From: Larix sibirica
Lineage: Eukaryota; Streptophyta; Pinopsida; Pinales; Pinaceae
Reading direction: 5' to 3'
Length of the DNA: 25,961 bases
NCBI GenBank assembly: GCA_004151065.3
Contig: NWUY0300027955.1
Span: 1 to 25,961 of the forward strand
The notes below the pieces were generated by a model. It was not told the origin of the DNA and ran no database searches. It worked only from the letters and a program-made list of their open reading frames with translations. Within the stretch, counting starts at the first letter, position 1, and the number at the start of each line of letters is the position of its first letter. The translations under genes and the position numbers were made by a program. Below, piece after piece: positions 10,446-19,673 of this stretch.

Positions 10446-11438
10446 TGTTGAAAATAACTTTTGCATAAACCAAATTTTATAACAAGAAACACATGGAATC
10501 TTTTATAGCTACAAAACATAAATTAATATGCACACAGAGGAAATTTTTGTACATGGATTTTTGGGCAAATAGCCCCTGGAAAAACCCCCTAAGGGGAAAA
10601 CCAATGATAAAGAGAGATTTTATATTATTAAGAAAATATTACAGCAGTGCATTTTCCAACAAATAATATACAAACTTATCTTGATAACCATGACAAACAC
10701 TCTTCTTCGAAAACAATGTCAAATCTACCTAAAAAACAATGCCTTCTTCGCCTCAAATTTCATGCCAAGATTCCTGTCCACAGGCTGTACGATACAATAC
10801 ATAATGCTCCTCGATTTATGTGTTGTAGTACGGACTAGCTATACGGAATCAATCTATCTTTAATGCTCCTCAATTTCTTTGCTCTCTTGCATAGAAAATC
10901 GTGCCCTTTTGCCACAATACGAACTACTCTCCACATTGTACAGACTACTACGATAAATGTTGTCCATCCTCAATAAATGCTGGAAAATTCCTCCTCGATT
11001 TCTGCGATATTGCCTTGGAAATCATGCCCCTCTTTTTTTTGTATGGGTTGCTTAGGAAATTGTGCCCTCTTCTTCTCTCTCTTGCTCTCAACTTCTCTTC
11101 TCCAAATGCTCATGAAGAATAATGTGTCTTTTTCCTTACATTGGCCTTTTTGTTTATCAAGAGGGTAAGTGAACCAACTCTTAGATCCAAGGGCCTAGAT
11201 TAGATCTACAGTCACTTAAATCCATGGTTGAGATAAAATCACCTTTTTTCTCAACTTAAAAATTAATTTAAGTCACTTTCTCATTAAATGTCCAAAAAGT
11301 CACACTATATCTCATAAAGTGAAAATTAATTCTACATCTCATAAAGTTAATGTCTAAGGGTCATGTTGGACAGTTCCTCCTTTTAGCTAGACAGAAAAAT
11401 ACCTAGGGGAACACTTGTCCAAGGTACATTTTCCAACG
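10446..11438 (-). mobile_element. Ty1-copia 3' LTR, copy 2
   Basis: This is the counterpart of 6036-7028 with the one difference I found (A at 10767 where the first copy has T). Its boundaries are again CGTTGG on the 5' side and TTCAACA on the 3' side, read on the minus strand. Here it is attached to a longer copia pol (11559-13956), so it is the 3' LTR of that element. No 5' LTR is in the window. Confidence 0.65.
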
Positions 11439-11558
11439 CTCCCTCTTACCGAGGAAAGTGTTATTCGCCACTCTCAACTTGTCTCTAAAGAAAACAAACT
11501 TGCCTCTCCCAAAATATTTTGTAAGGATATTTTCTACCTGCTAATCATTGGATATATA

Positions 11559-12053
11559 CTATAGCTCAACTACTCCCCTTTGAACATAGTCGTAGATGAA
11601 ATTGTATATAATCTCAATATGCTTCGACCTGTCATGGAACACCGGATTCTTATAGTGCTTGATGCAACTCTTATTATCATAGAAAATCGCCGTAGGCCTC
11701 AACTGCTGATCAAATAATCCCACCAATAACTCGCAAAGATACAAGGCCTCACAACTAGCTTGACTAGCTGCCATATACTCCTCCTTAGCATAACTCGATG
11801 CAACTAACTTTTGCTTCCAACTGAACCATGGCACAATTGTTGATCCAAAACTAAAACAACACCCATAAGTGTTCTTTTGGTCTATCACACAACCTGCCCA
11901 ATCAAAACCTGTGTAGTCAACCAAACTAAATCCATCACCTCTCCTATAGTCCATACCATAATCCACCATACCACAAATATACTTGAGCACATGTTTTACA
12001 ACTATCTAATCCACTCTCCTCGGCTCAACCATATATTGACTAAGAGTGTTCAC
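11559..12053 (-). pseudogene. Ty1-copia RNase H, copy 2
   Basis: It has the same content as 7149-7643: the KEEYMAAS, YDNKSCI and FHDRSKHIEI blocks, with the first catalytic aspartate changed to glycine (YTGFDWAG). The frame reads upstream without a shift through one TAG into [22 protein letters not shown] and [13 protein letters not shown], which joins it to the RT at 12054-12960. The enzyme would remove RNA from the RNA:DNA hybrid during reverse transcription. With the missing aspartate and a stop, it is inactive. Confidence 0.9.
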
Positions 12054-12960
12054 TGCAAAACACAAATCTGGCCTAGTGTTGACCAAATACATCAAAGAGC
12101 TTATCAGCTGACGATATAAAATATGATCCACCAACTCACTCTCAGAAGCATTAAGCTTCTTCTAGTTGGTGATCATGGGTGTTGACAGTGACCTGTAACC
12201 CTCCCTCTAAAATATTCTCAAGATGCCTACATCATATTTTTCTTGCCCCAATAAATGTGAATAGGCTCTTGCCAAACCTCCAATCCTAAAAAATAGTGCA
12301 TCAACCCAATATATTTCATCTCAATTCAAAAGAAAGATCTTTCTTGCACCCTGCAATGAGTCTCTCTGAACTTGTAATGAACAAATCATCCACATAGAGC
12401 ACAAGAATAAGAGGATATTCACCAATAGCAATGAAGTAGAGGTTAGGATTTGCCTCACTCTTTTGAAAACCCATCTTCAATAAGTAAGAATCAGTTCTAG
12501 AGTACTAAGCTCTGGGAGTTTGATTCAATCCATAAAGTGCCTTCTTCAACCTACAAACATGAGAATATCTCCCATGTATCTCAAATCCCTATGGCTGCTC
12601 AACATACACNATCCCTGTGGCTGCTCGATATACACCTCCTCCTGTATAAGTCCATTCATAAAAGTTGTCTTGACATCCATCTAGTGTATCTTCCAACCCA
12701 TCTCCGTTGTAATGGAGATCTGTGCTCTTATCGAATAGTATTTAGCAACTGGTGCAAAGGTCTCATCGTAATAAACTCCCTCTACCTGAGAGAACCCCTG
12801 CGCCACAAATCGAGCTTTGTACTTCTCAATGCTACCATTCGTAGCATGTTTGGTCTTGTAGAGACACCTAGAAGTCACCACTAACTTCCCTTTCGGTCTC
12901 GGAACCACTTCCCACACACAATTCTTCATGGTGTAATTATACTCTTCCACCATGGCATCT
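12054..12960 (-). pseudogene. Ty1-copia reverse transcriptase
   Basis: The domain order is right for copia RT. It starts at MVEEYNYTMKNCVWEVVPRP (12953 downward), then IEKYKARFVAQGFSQVEGV and FAPVAK. After a TAG come MDVKTTFMNGLIQEEVYIEQ, then CRLKKALYGLNQTPRA, LILVLYVDDLFIT (YVDD at 12385-12396) and STPMITN near 12170. The YVDD active site is intact. Breaks include several stops, a frame change near 12330, another near 12245, and a 25-base duplication around N12610. It would copy element RNA into cDNA. It continues directly into RNase H, and the integrase lies upstream on the same strand, which is the Ty1-copia gene order. Confidence 0.9.
12585..12635. other. Short duplication flanking single N12610
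   Basis: Bases 12585-12609 and 12611-12635 are the same 25-mer with three differences, one on each side of the N. Both encode the RT block ending in EQP. Counting only one of the two keeps the RT reading frame continuous, so the extra copy plus N is probably an assembly join with overlapping ends. Confidence 0.75.
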
Positions 12961-13480
12961 TGCCTGCATACTTGATGTTATGCTACCTCCTCATAAGAAG
13001 AAGGCCTGGACTCACGAATACTGCTCACTAAGGCCATATAACCGCAAAATCTCTATGGAACTCTACTCTCACAGACCTATCTCTTGGGATTCCCCAGAGA
13101 CTCCTGAGCCTCCCTCAAGGTGTCTTGAAACCATTTAGCTTCCTCTTTCCTAAAGTAGTCTCATGTGGGGGGATTTCTCCTGCTCATCCTCATCTAACAA
13201 CTGTACTCCTGAAGAAGTAGCACCCATAGTCAAAGTTCTGTTAGCAGGTGAACTTGATCCTTGTGAATTTGAAACTGGGGAGCCAATGACCTGTGACCCT
13301 ATACCAGTACCTGTGGAACCTATGACCTGTATCCCTGAACCTGAAGCACCTGAAACCTATGGACCTATCGGCCCAGATACATGTGACCTTGTACTCTATG
13401 AAGCTGTACTTTGAGATGTACTCACCTGAGGTGTAGGAGCCTACTGCCCCCCCTGCATTAACTCACTAGACTTCCTGAAG
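12961..13480 (-). pseudogene. Ty1-copia integrase-RT linker region
   Basis: This is the poorly conserved stretch between integrase and RT in the polyprotein. It has several stops. Fragments such as SRPSSYEEVA just before the RT start fit the usual end of the linker. A plus-strand open frame at 13163-13414 lies antisense to it and is not a gene. Confidence 0.65.
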
Positions 13481-13956
13481 GACCACTCCTCCTCAAATCT
13501 CACCTCCCTCCTCACAACCACCTAACTTCGGGTAAGAATCTATATGTGAAAGGCCTTAGAAGTCTCATCATACCCAACATAACTACCCTTTTTTGTCGTG
13601 GTTTTAACTCTGTCTTCTTCTCTGAAGGGACATGTGAGTAAGTCAGGCATCCAAATTTCCTAAAATGACTAACCTCGAGATTCTTTCCTGTCAAAGCCTC
13701 CTCAGTTTTTTTACACCCTAAGGCCTTATGGGGACTCCTCTTTATACAATGTTGTGTTGCAAGCCTCGCCCCAAAGAAAGAATGGAAAACTCTTATAATG
13801 AAGCATAGCTCTCGCTAGACCTACAATGAACCGATTCTTTCTCTCTGCAACCCCATTTTGCTATGGGGTATATGGAACTGTCAATTGTCTTTTGATCCCC
13901 TCCTCTACACAAAACTCATTAAATGCCTTGGAGGTATACTCACCCCCATTGTCTGA
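13481..13956 (-). pseudogene. Ty1-copia integrase, C-terminal part
   Basis: From N13957 downward the translation gives [15 protein letters not shown] (second aspartate of the DDE triad) and TVPYTP, a stop, then QNGVAERKNR (the glutamate). LARAMLHYKSFPFFLW, GKNLEVSHFRKFGCLTYSH, SYVGYDETSKAF and VRRE/RFEE follow. This is the second half of a copia integrase core plus the C-terminal region. The enzyme would insert the cDNA into the chromosome. Stops and a frame change near 13600 break it. The N-terminal zinc finger, first aspartate, protease and gag are absent: the element ends exactly at the N, where an unrelated Ty3 element begins. Confidence 0.9.
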
Positions 13957-13957
13957 N
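13957..13957. other. Single N: join between copia and Ty3 fragments
   Basis: Minus-strand copia integrase runs right up to the N. Plus-strand Ty3 sequence (TLKEKLS) starts within a few bases after it. Neither element has a natural end here. Confidence 0.75.
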
Positions 13958-14353
13958 TGATACATTAAAAGAGAAGTTGTCAATTGTACCAATTCTTAGG
14001 GGGGGAATTGGTCTCATCATTCTCATATTCATACTGGCGCTTCTGATTCTTCTTTAGGATATGTCCTTGGACAAAGAGAAAACCATGTGTCATATGTCAT
14101 TTATTTCATAAGTAAGAATCTCACACCCACTGAATCCAATTACACTGTCACTGAAAAATAATTCTTAGTTGTTGTGTATGCAATCAATAACATTAGACAT
14201 TACATCACAGGCTATGAAATATTTATTCATACAGATCAGTAATCCATTCGATTTACTATGAATAAAACTATTACTAATGGTAGGATCACAAGATGTTTTC
14301 TTTTGTTATAGAAATTTAATGTCACCATTTTAGATAGACCTGGTAAGGAAAAT
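13958..14353 (+). pseudogene. Ty3-type pol: end of RT and RNase H
   Basis: The translation shows TLKEKLSIVPIL, then after a one-base shift in a run of seven G the block NWSHHSHIHTGASDSSLG. This is followed by VSYVIYFISKNLTPTESNYT, VVYAINNIRHYITGYEIFI and FNVTILDRPGKENL. This is the RNase H of a plant Ty3 (Metaviridae-type) retrotransposon. The first catalytic aspartate of HTDAS is glycine (HTGAS). Three in-frame stops follow (near 14150, 14239 and 14309), so it is dead. It reads in the same frame into the integrase section at 14354. Confidence 0.9.
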
Positions 14354-15825
14354 TTGGAGCAGATTTCCTTTTCCAGAATCCATAACAATGGTGAGCTTGT
14401 TCCTGTAGACGATAGTTTTCCTACTGAACGTGTGTTTGATGTTTCTACTCATACCCCTTGGTTTGCAGATATAGAAAACTACCTTGCTATAGGAAATATA
14501 CCACGGAATCTTCCATCACGAAAAAAGAGAAGGATTATTCAATTGAGTGCCAATTACTCCCGGATTGGGGGAGATATCTTTCGTACTTGTCCTGATTTTT
14601 TCATTAGAATATTTGTGCGAGAAGATGAAATGCATGATATTATCCAAGCTTGTCATGATGGGCCTTGTGGAGGCCACTTTTTAGATAAAATAAATTCTTG
14701 CAAAGTCCTACACCTTAGTTATTATTGGCCGACTCTTTTCAAAGATGCAACCAAGTATGTCAAAAGTTGTGATATATGCGAGGGAATGGGGAGGCCAACA
14801 CAAGAGACGATATTCCCTTGCAACCTTAAGTATTAATTGAACCCTTTGAAAAATGGAATTAGACTTTTTAGGTCAAATTTCTCCAATGTCACAAAAGAAG
14901 AGGTACATCTTAGTTTGCACAGATTATGTAACAAAATGGGTAGAAGCTAAATCACTTTTTAAAGCAAATGAAAAATTTGTTGTTGATTTTCTCTTTGAGG
15001 ATATATTTACCCGTTTTGATGTGACTAGAGAAATTGTGACTGAGCAGGGAACACAATTCACTTCTAAATTGATGAAGTATGTTATGGAGTAGTAAAAAAT
15101 AAAGCATTTCAAATATTCCCCATATCATTTGCATGCTAATGGACAAGTAGAAATCCACCAATACAGTGTTGGAGGCCATCCTCACCAAGACCATTCAACT
15201 ACATCATAAAGACTGAGATGATAGGATTCCAGAAGCACTTTGGGATTACATAACAACTTGGATAAATACCATAGGTCACACACCTTATGAGCTCGTATAT
15301 GGTAAGCAATTCCTCCCTCCTATTGAATTTTAGGTGAATACTTTTAGAATGACCATGCAATTGAGACTAGACTTGACCGAGGTGCAACAACAAAGGGTGA
15401 TGCAACTCAATGAATTAGATAAGATTCATCAGGATGTTGTTCAACGTACTATGCTGATAAAAGAACAGAGAGATAGATGGCATGACCAGTTCATAAAGAA
15501 GAAACAATTTCATCTAGGTGACTGGGATCTGCTCTTTGATTCCAGATTTAAAAATTTCAAAGGTAAACATACAAATCGGTGGCTTGGACCTTATGAAGTT
15601 GAGGCAGTATTTGATAACGGTTTAGTAAATATCAAGACCATTGGTGATAGTTAGGTTTCCTATGTGGTAAATGGGCACATGCTTAAAGTATATCATAAAC
15701 CTATTTCCAATGAATATTTTGTTCATAACATGTTGCAGCAGCCTGAGATAGAATTTGTTGGGGGGAGGCTCCTTCTCTCCCATCTATGTGAGTTTTATTT
15801 CAAGTCCATAAATGTACATATGTAA
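14354..15825 (+). pseudogene. Ty3-type integrase with zinc finger and GPY/F module
   Basis: An open frame of 160 codons (14354-14836) carries the integrase zinc finger: ACHDGPCGGHF supplies the histidines and CDICEGMG the cysteines. Two one-base shifts (near 14830 and 14853) lead to MELDFLGQISPM and the core domain. TDYVTKWVEA gives the first acid residue and VTEQGTQFTS the second, glutamate here where aspartate is usual. NGQVE gives the third. The frame shifts again near 15155; VLEAILTKTIQLHHKD, TPYELVYGKQF and a 106-codon frame (15334-15654) follow. RWLGPYEVEAVFDNG is the GPY/F module. The tail VNGHMLKVYHKP continues past a TAG to about 15825. No chromodomain is visible. Together with the RNase H just upstream it is one decayed pol gene. 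Confidence 0.92.
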
Positions 15826-17381
15826 ATAGTTGAAAAAAAGAAGAGAAATAAAAGTAAAGACAACAATTTTTCTAGTTGTCAAAACTGGCTTGCCAGGGAA
15901 ATTAGGCTTGAACTTGCTTGAAAACCAGGTAAGCAGCAGGAAAAGTTCATATTGAAATTCTGTATCTTGTTGTTGGTTCTCATATCTGATGCTTCAAATC
16001 AATTTATTTGTTCTCATGTTGGTTGGTGAAGGAATTCTTATGGCCTTCCTTCTAACAAGCCTTGTCCTATCAACTGCAACACCTTATCTAGGATCAAGGC
16101 TAGAGAATATTTTCAGTACCCTGGGATTTGCATGCATGAATGGAAATTACTCTTGCTAATGACAGTAGTAATGCATAATTGTCCTCTACTCATCAGATCT
16201 CACAAAGGGACTCGACATCAACACATTTATTCATACTTTGTGGGGTGTACTGTGGCACCTTGGAACTCATTGACATCAATGGTAGGTTGCCTAACATTGG
16301 TTAACAACATTAATTAAAGTTTGGTAATCCAATAATTTATATAGATGTTTTACATCATCCAAATTCATTCACATATTCATATCTGTGCCTTAGTGTGGTT
16401 CGTGGTGAAGATCATCAGCTTGTGTTCTAAATCCAATTACAGATTTTTAGTGGACTTTTGGTCTTTTCATTACAGAGGAAACATGACAAGGTAGACCTGC
16501 AGATGGTGTTCCAAAGATACAAATGGTCTCTATGAATTGGTAGATTTTTTTTTTCCCAGGCCCAGTCCTAATCTTATTTCAAAAATTGGATCCCAATTTC
16601 TTGACTACCCATTTCCTTATCCCCGTTCGATTGTAGTTAATTTATTTCCCATGGCATAATTAAAGTGACCTTGACACACAAATGAATACTTATATTTGAA
16701 TCCTTACCTCACTCCCACTTCCAAACACAACCTTAGAATACCCCCAAATCCTTGGCAGTCAAGAAAAAAACCAGTTTCTTTTTTTCTTCTTTTGAAATTG
16801 GTACCGAAACACCTGTAGGTGCCTGGTACTGAAACACCTATAGGTGCGTGGTACCGAAACGTCTGACGATGCCATTTCAATTACAGAATTCAGTACTGAA
16901 GTACTTCGACAACAAAAATGGTGAGTCTAATCAGGTATAAATTCTCTTAGAGTATTTTAATTCATTATTACATGAGGAATAAGTTTAAAGTGTACAACTA
17001 AATCTCTCTTTTGTCAATCAAGCATATACTTAAAACCCTTGTTTGCATTCCTTCTTGTGTATTATCCCCGTACATCATAATATTTTTATAATCCAATTTC
17101 ATATTTACCATGTCTTTCAATTATTGTATCGCTGCTCTCATAACGAGGCGCCTTATGGTACCTATCATAAGTAACCATACGCCTTGTGAATTTAAATGAT
17201 ACATCATTACTCTGTCCATAGTCACTATCGCTTCCTTGGTTACTTAGACAATCCACATACACCTAAATCATTTTTACCTATTCTATTACGGCTGGTATTT
17301 GAATTTTCATACACATTCCCACTATGCCCTACTATGCCTCTTAGACCCGACTATTATTTTCCCTGTCTATCCCCCGTGACC
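15826..17381. other. Spacer between Ty3 pol and accessory ORF
   Basis: No coding similarity was seen. A G-rich purine tract sits just before it (around 15757-15769, ttggggggagg). A three-copy 25-bp repeat lies at 16801-16875. A short frame at 16132-16317 has no recognisable features. Confidence 0.5.
16801..16875 (+). repeat. 25-bp tandem repeat with palindromic core, three copies
   Basis: Units start at 16801, 16826 and 16851 with exact 25-base spacing. Each begins gtac(c/t)gaaac. The first two carry cacctgtaggtg and cacctataggtg, the latter a perfect 12-base palindrome; the third is decayed there. A further inverted sequence, agtactgaagtact, follows near 16892. Confidence 0.85.
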
Positions 17382-19615
17382 ATGGTTGTTGACCATCACA
17401 AACAACCCTCGCTTCAGGCACTATAAAACCTACCCGAGTATCAAGCCTCAAAGCATTTGCTACTGAAAGGGGGGTGGATCGATTTTTTCTCACAGTTTCA
17501 TACATTTCATGATGAGGTTACAACTCAGTTTGCTTTTACTTTCAACGGGGAAAATGCGAGAATTCGAACATTGGAGTTAGGGGTTTCTGAAAAGTCAATA
17601 GCATAAGTTACCAAAATTCCAAGAACAGAGGAGCGGTGGTTCAAGAACATTCCCATTGAGAGAAGGGTTTGTAACAATTTTCTCAAAGCCGAGTATCAAC
17701 CGACTGGGAAAAAGGAAATTTCCACGAGCATGGTTGAAGGATGAATGGGCCCATTTATTGGTCGTTTTACAAAAATATTTAACCTGCGAAGGAAGGTATG
17801 CATATGCCCTCATTTATCATATTCGGATCCTCCTGCACTTTAAATCAGGTCAACATTTAAACATTCCCTATTTCTTGCTTCAGAGTATGTATAAGATGTC
17901 TAGTTAGGCCTGCAAAAGTCGTAAAAATCTGTGTGGAAGTCTATACCACCATGGCTTAGTTAGACTTCTAATTGAAGCTGGACTGCAAAAGCACTAGGAA
18001 ATTTGGGAAGGTTTTCTTGTTTCCTTCCTTGACACTACACCAAACCCTAAAGAGAAATCAGAAGGTCGTGTGAGGGCTTCAAAAGGAAGGAGGACGCCAA
18101 TAAGAGAGGGAGAATGTTCAAATAGAGGGTCTCGTAGTAAAATTCCCCCTAAAAGACAAGCAATGAAGCAACAATTAGTCCAGTCTAAAGAGCATAGGGA
18201 AGTTTAAGCTGGTGGTAGTTTACATAATGCAATTGAAATTGAAGATAGAGGGAAATTAAATAAGTCTCTAGAAAAGAAGAGGGAAAATACAAGAGATACT
18301 GAACCTGATACTGACCAATCTACAGAATTTGAAGCCGAGGGTTTCATCCTCAAACCCTGAAAATATGCTATGGAGCCAAAAGTGACTGCCAATTCAGAAT
18401 CTGTCCCTCGTAGGATTATCTGTAGCATGCAGGAGAATCAATATGTGTCCAAACTTCTAGAGATTTGTCCAGATGAGGAACTAGAGAGTTCTTGAAGAAT
18501 GTATGAATTCATAAATAGAATTAACCAGGAGAGGTTGGTTGAATGTGTTGAGAGACAAGATATATCTCTAGGGAGCCCCACTGAAGTTGCAGGTGGCACA
18601 TAAATTAATGCATCCATGAATGAAAGAATTGAAGATAATGTGGCTTAACAGCGGGATGAAGACTTAGAATGTAGGACTGTGAACATACATTCTCTTGAAC
18701 TAGAAGATCAACACTCCGAGGAAATTCCTCGAGAGGATACCTCTGATCTCTTATCTCTTATTCACAATCTCAAAAGGAAGAATCGTAAGTTAAAGAAGGG
18801 AGTCAAAGAATATGCCATTCTTGATAGATATATTAAGAGTGAGAATGAGCTCTTAAAGACTCAAAGTGTGAAGTTGAGAATGAAGGTTAAGAAACTCTAG
18901 AAGTATAATAGAAAACTCCTCCAGTAAACAAAGATAATGAAGCAAGTGGCCAACAAATACATTGTCCACAACAGAGTCTTAAAAAGGAGACTGAAAGAAC
19001 ATAGAACTAAGGTTACTAGCACAGTATAAAATGCCCCAAAATCTACAAAAGAATTGGGAGATGCTGCCAATACTGATGAAATAAAAGTTGCAGGGGATGT
19101 TGATGTGAAACCATAGTATAAATTGAAACAATCATCATTTGCAGAGCCTGTAATTCAGAGGATGAAAATAAGTATGTCTTAGGGGAGGATTTTCTACCTA
19201 TAAGACAAATCCAAGCCAATATTTTTAGAACATTATCCCATCCATATCAGCTCCAATGAAGAGGACAAAGGGGATGTCTACACCCAAAGTTAAGCATGAA
19301 ATAGGTGATATGGAGGAGATAAGATGGGAAAATGAACAGTTGAAAATCCAAAACATGTGCCAAGAACTTGATATTGAGAGCTTAACTCCTCAGTGGAGAA
19401 CTTCATATAGTGCAGTAAAAAAACTCCACTATTTTGAGCCTAGACTTGAAAATATATCTACAAAGAATCAGGTTTTAACTCAGTTAGTTATCAACACTCG
19501 AGCTGAAAACTAGACCAAAATGGCCCGTATTGAAGACTTAGAAAGGAAATTGTAGGAGGAAATGACTCTTAAAAACTCAGGTTTATACCTTCTTGTCAAA
19601 GTAGCAAGAGTCTAA
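17382..19615 (+). pseudogene. Accessory ORF downstream of Ty3 pol; function unknown
   Basis: I place the start at ATG 17382 because its context accATGg is ideal and the frame continues into conserved-looking protein. The first part (17382-17907) is globular and rich in W and F: KGGWIDFFSQFHTFHDEV, EERWFKNIPIERRVCNNFL, FPRAWLKDEWAHLLVVLQKY, CEGRYAYALIYHIRILLHF. It has one frameshift near 17690-17710. The second part (about 18000-18650) is charged and basic. The third (18679-19615) is heptad-rich: NLKRKNRKLKKGVKEYAI and ENELLKTQSVKLRMKVKKL, then after frame changes EEIRWENEQLKIQN and RIEDLERKL, a probable coiled coil. One frame stays readable from about 17700 to 19150, interrupted only by stops. 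I see no membrane segment or catalytic motif. It could be an env-position or transposon-associated accessory protein; I recognise no family for certain. Confidence 0.7.
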
Positions 19616-19663
19616 CTATCATTATCCTATTTTGCTTTCATAGGGACATGCAAGAACCTCATA

Positions 19664-19673
19664 TCGGGGGAGA
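19664..19673 (+). promoter_or_regulatory. Candidate polypurine tract of the Ty3 element
   Basis: tcgggggaga lies 50-60 bases after the end of the accessory ORF and is followed directly by TGTCAG. A purine run abutting a TG dinucleotide is the expected start site of plus-strand synthesis at a 3' LTR. Confidence 0.5.

Larger units (their letters stand above)
7645..12053. repeat. ~4.4-kb duplicated block, copy 2
   Basis: This is the counterpart of 3240-7643. The first 734 bases (to 8378) are a diverged version; the rest is essentially identical. It lacks the CACTA-type left tip and left 12-bp array because it begins inside the element at the N. The copia pol runs on beyond the end of the block, so this copy has the natural continuation. 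Confidence 0.9.

Noticed and set aside
10647-10838. 63-codon frame present in copy 2 but not in copy 1
   Set aside because: It arises from the single T/A difference (6357 vs 10767) removing a stop inside an LTR; there is no coding evidence.
13163-13414. Plus-strand 83-codon frame
   Set aside because: It lies antisense to the linker of the minus-strand copia polyprotein and reads as a low-complexity Pro/Glu/Cys shadow.
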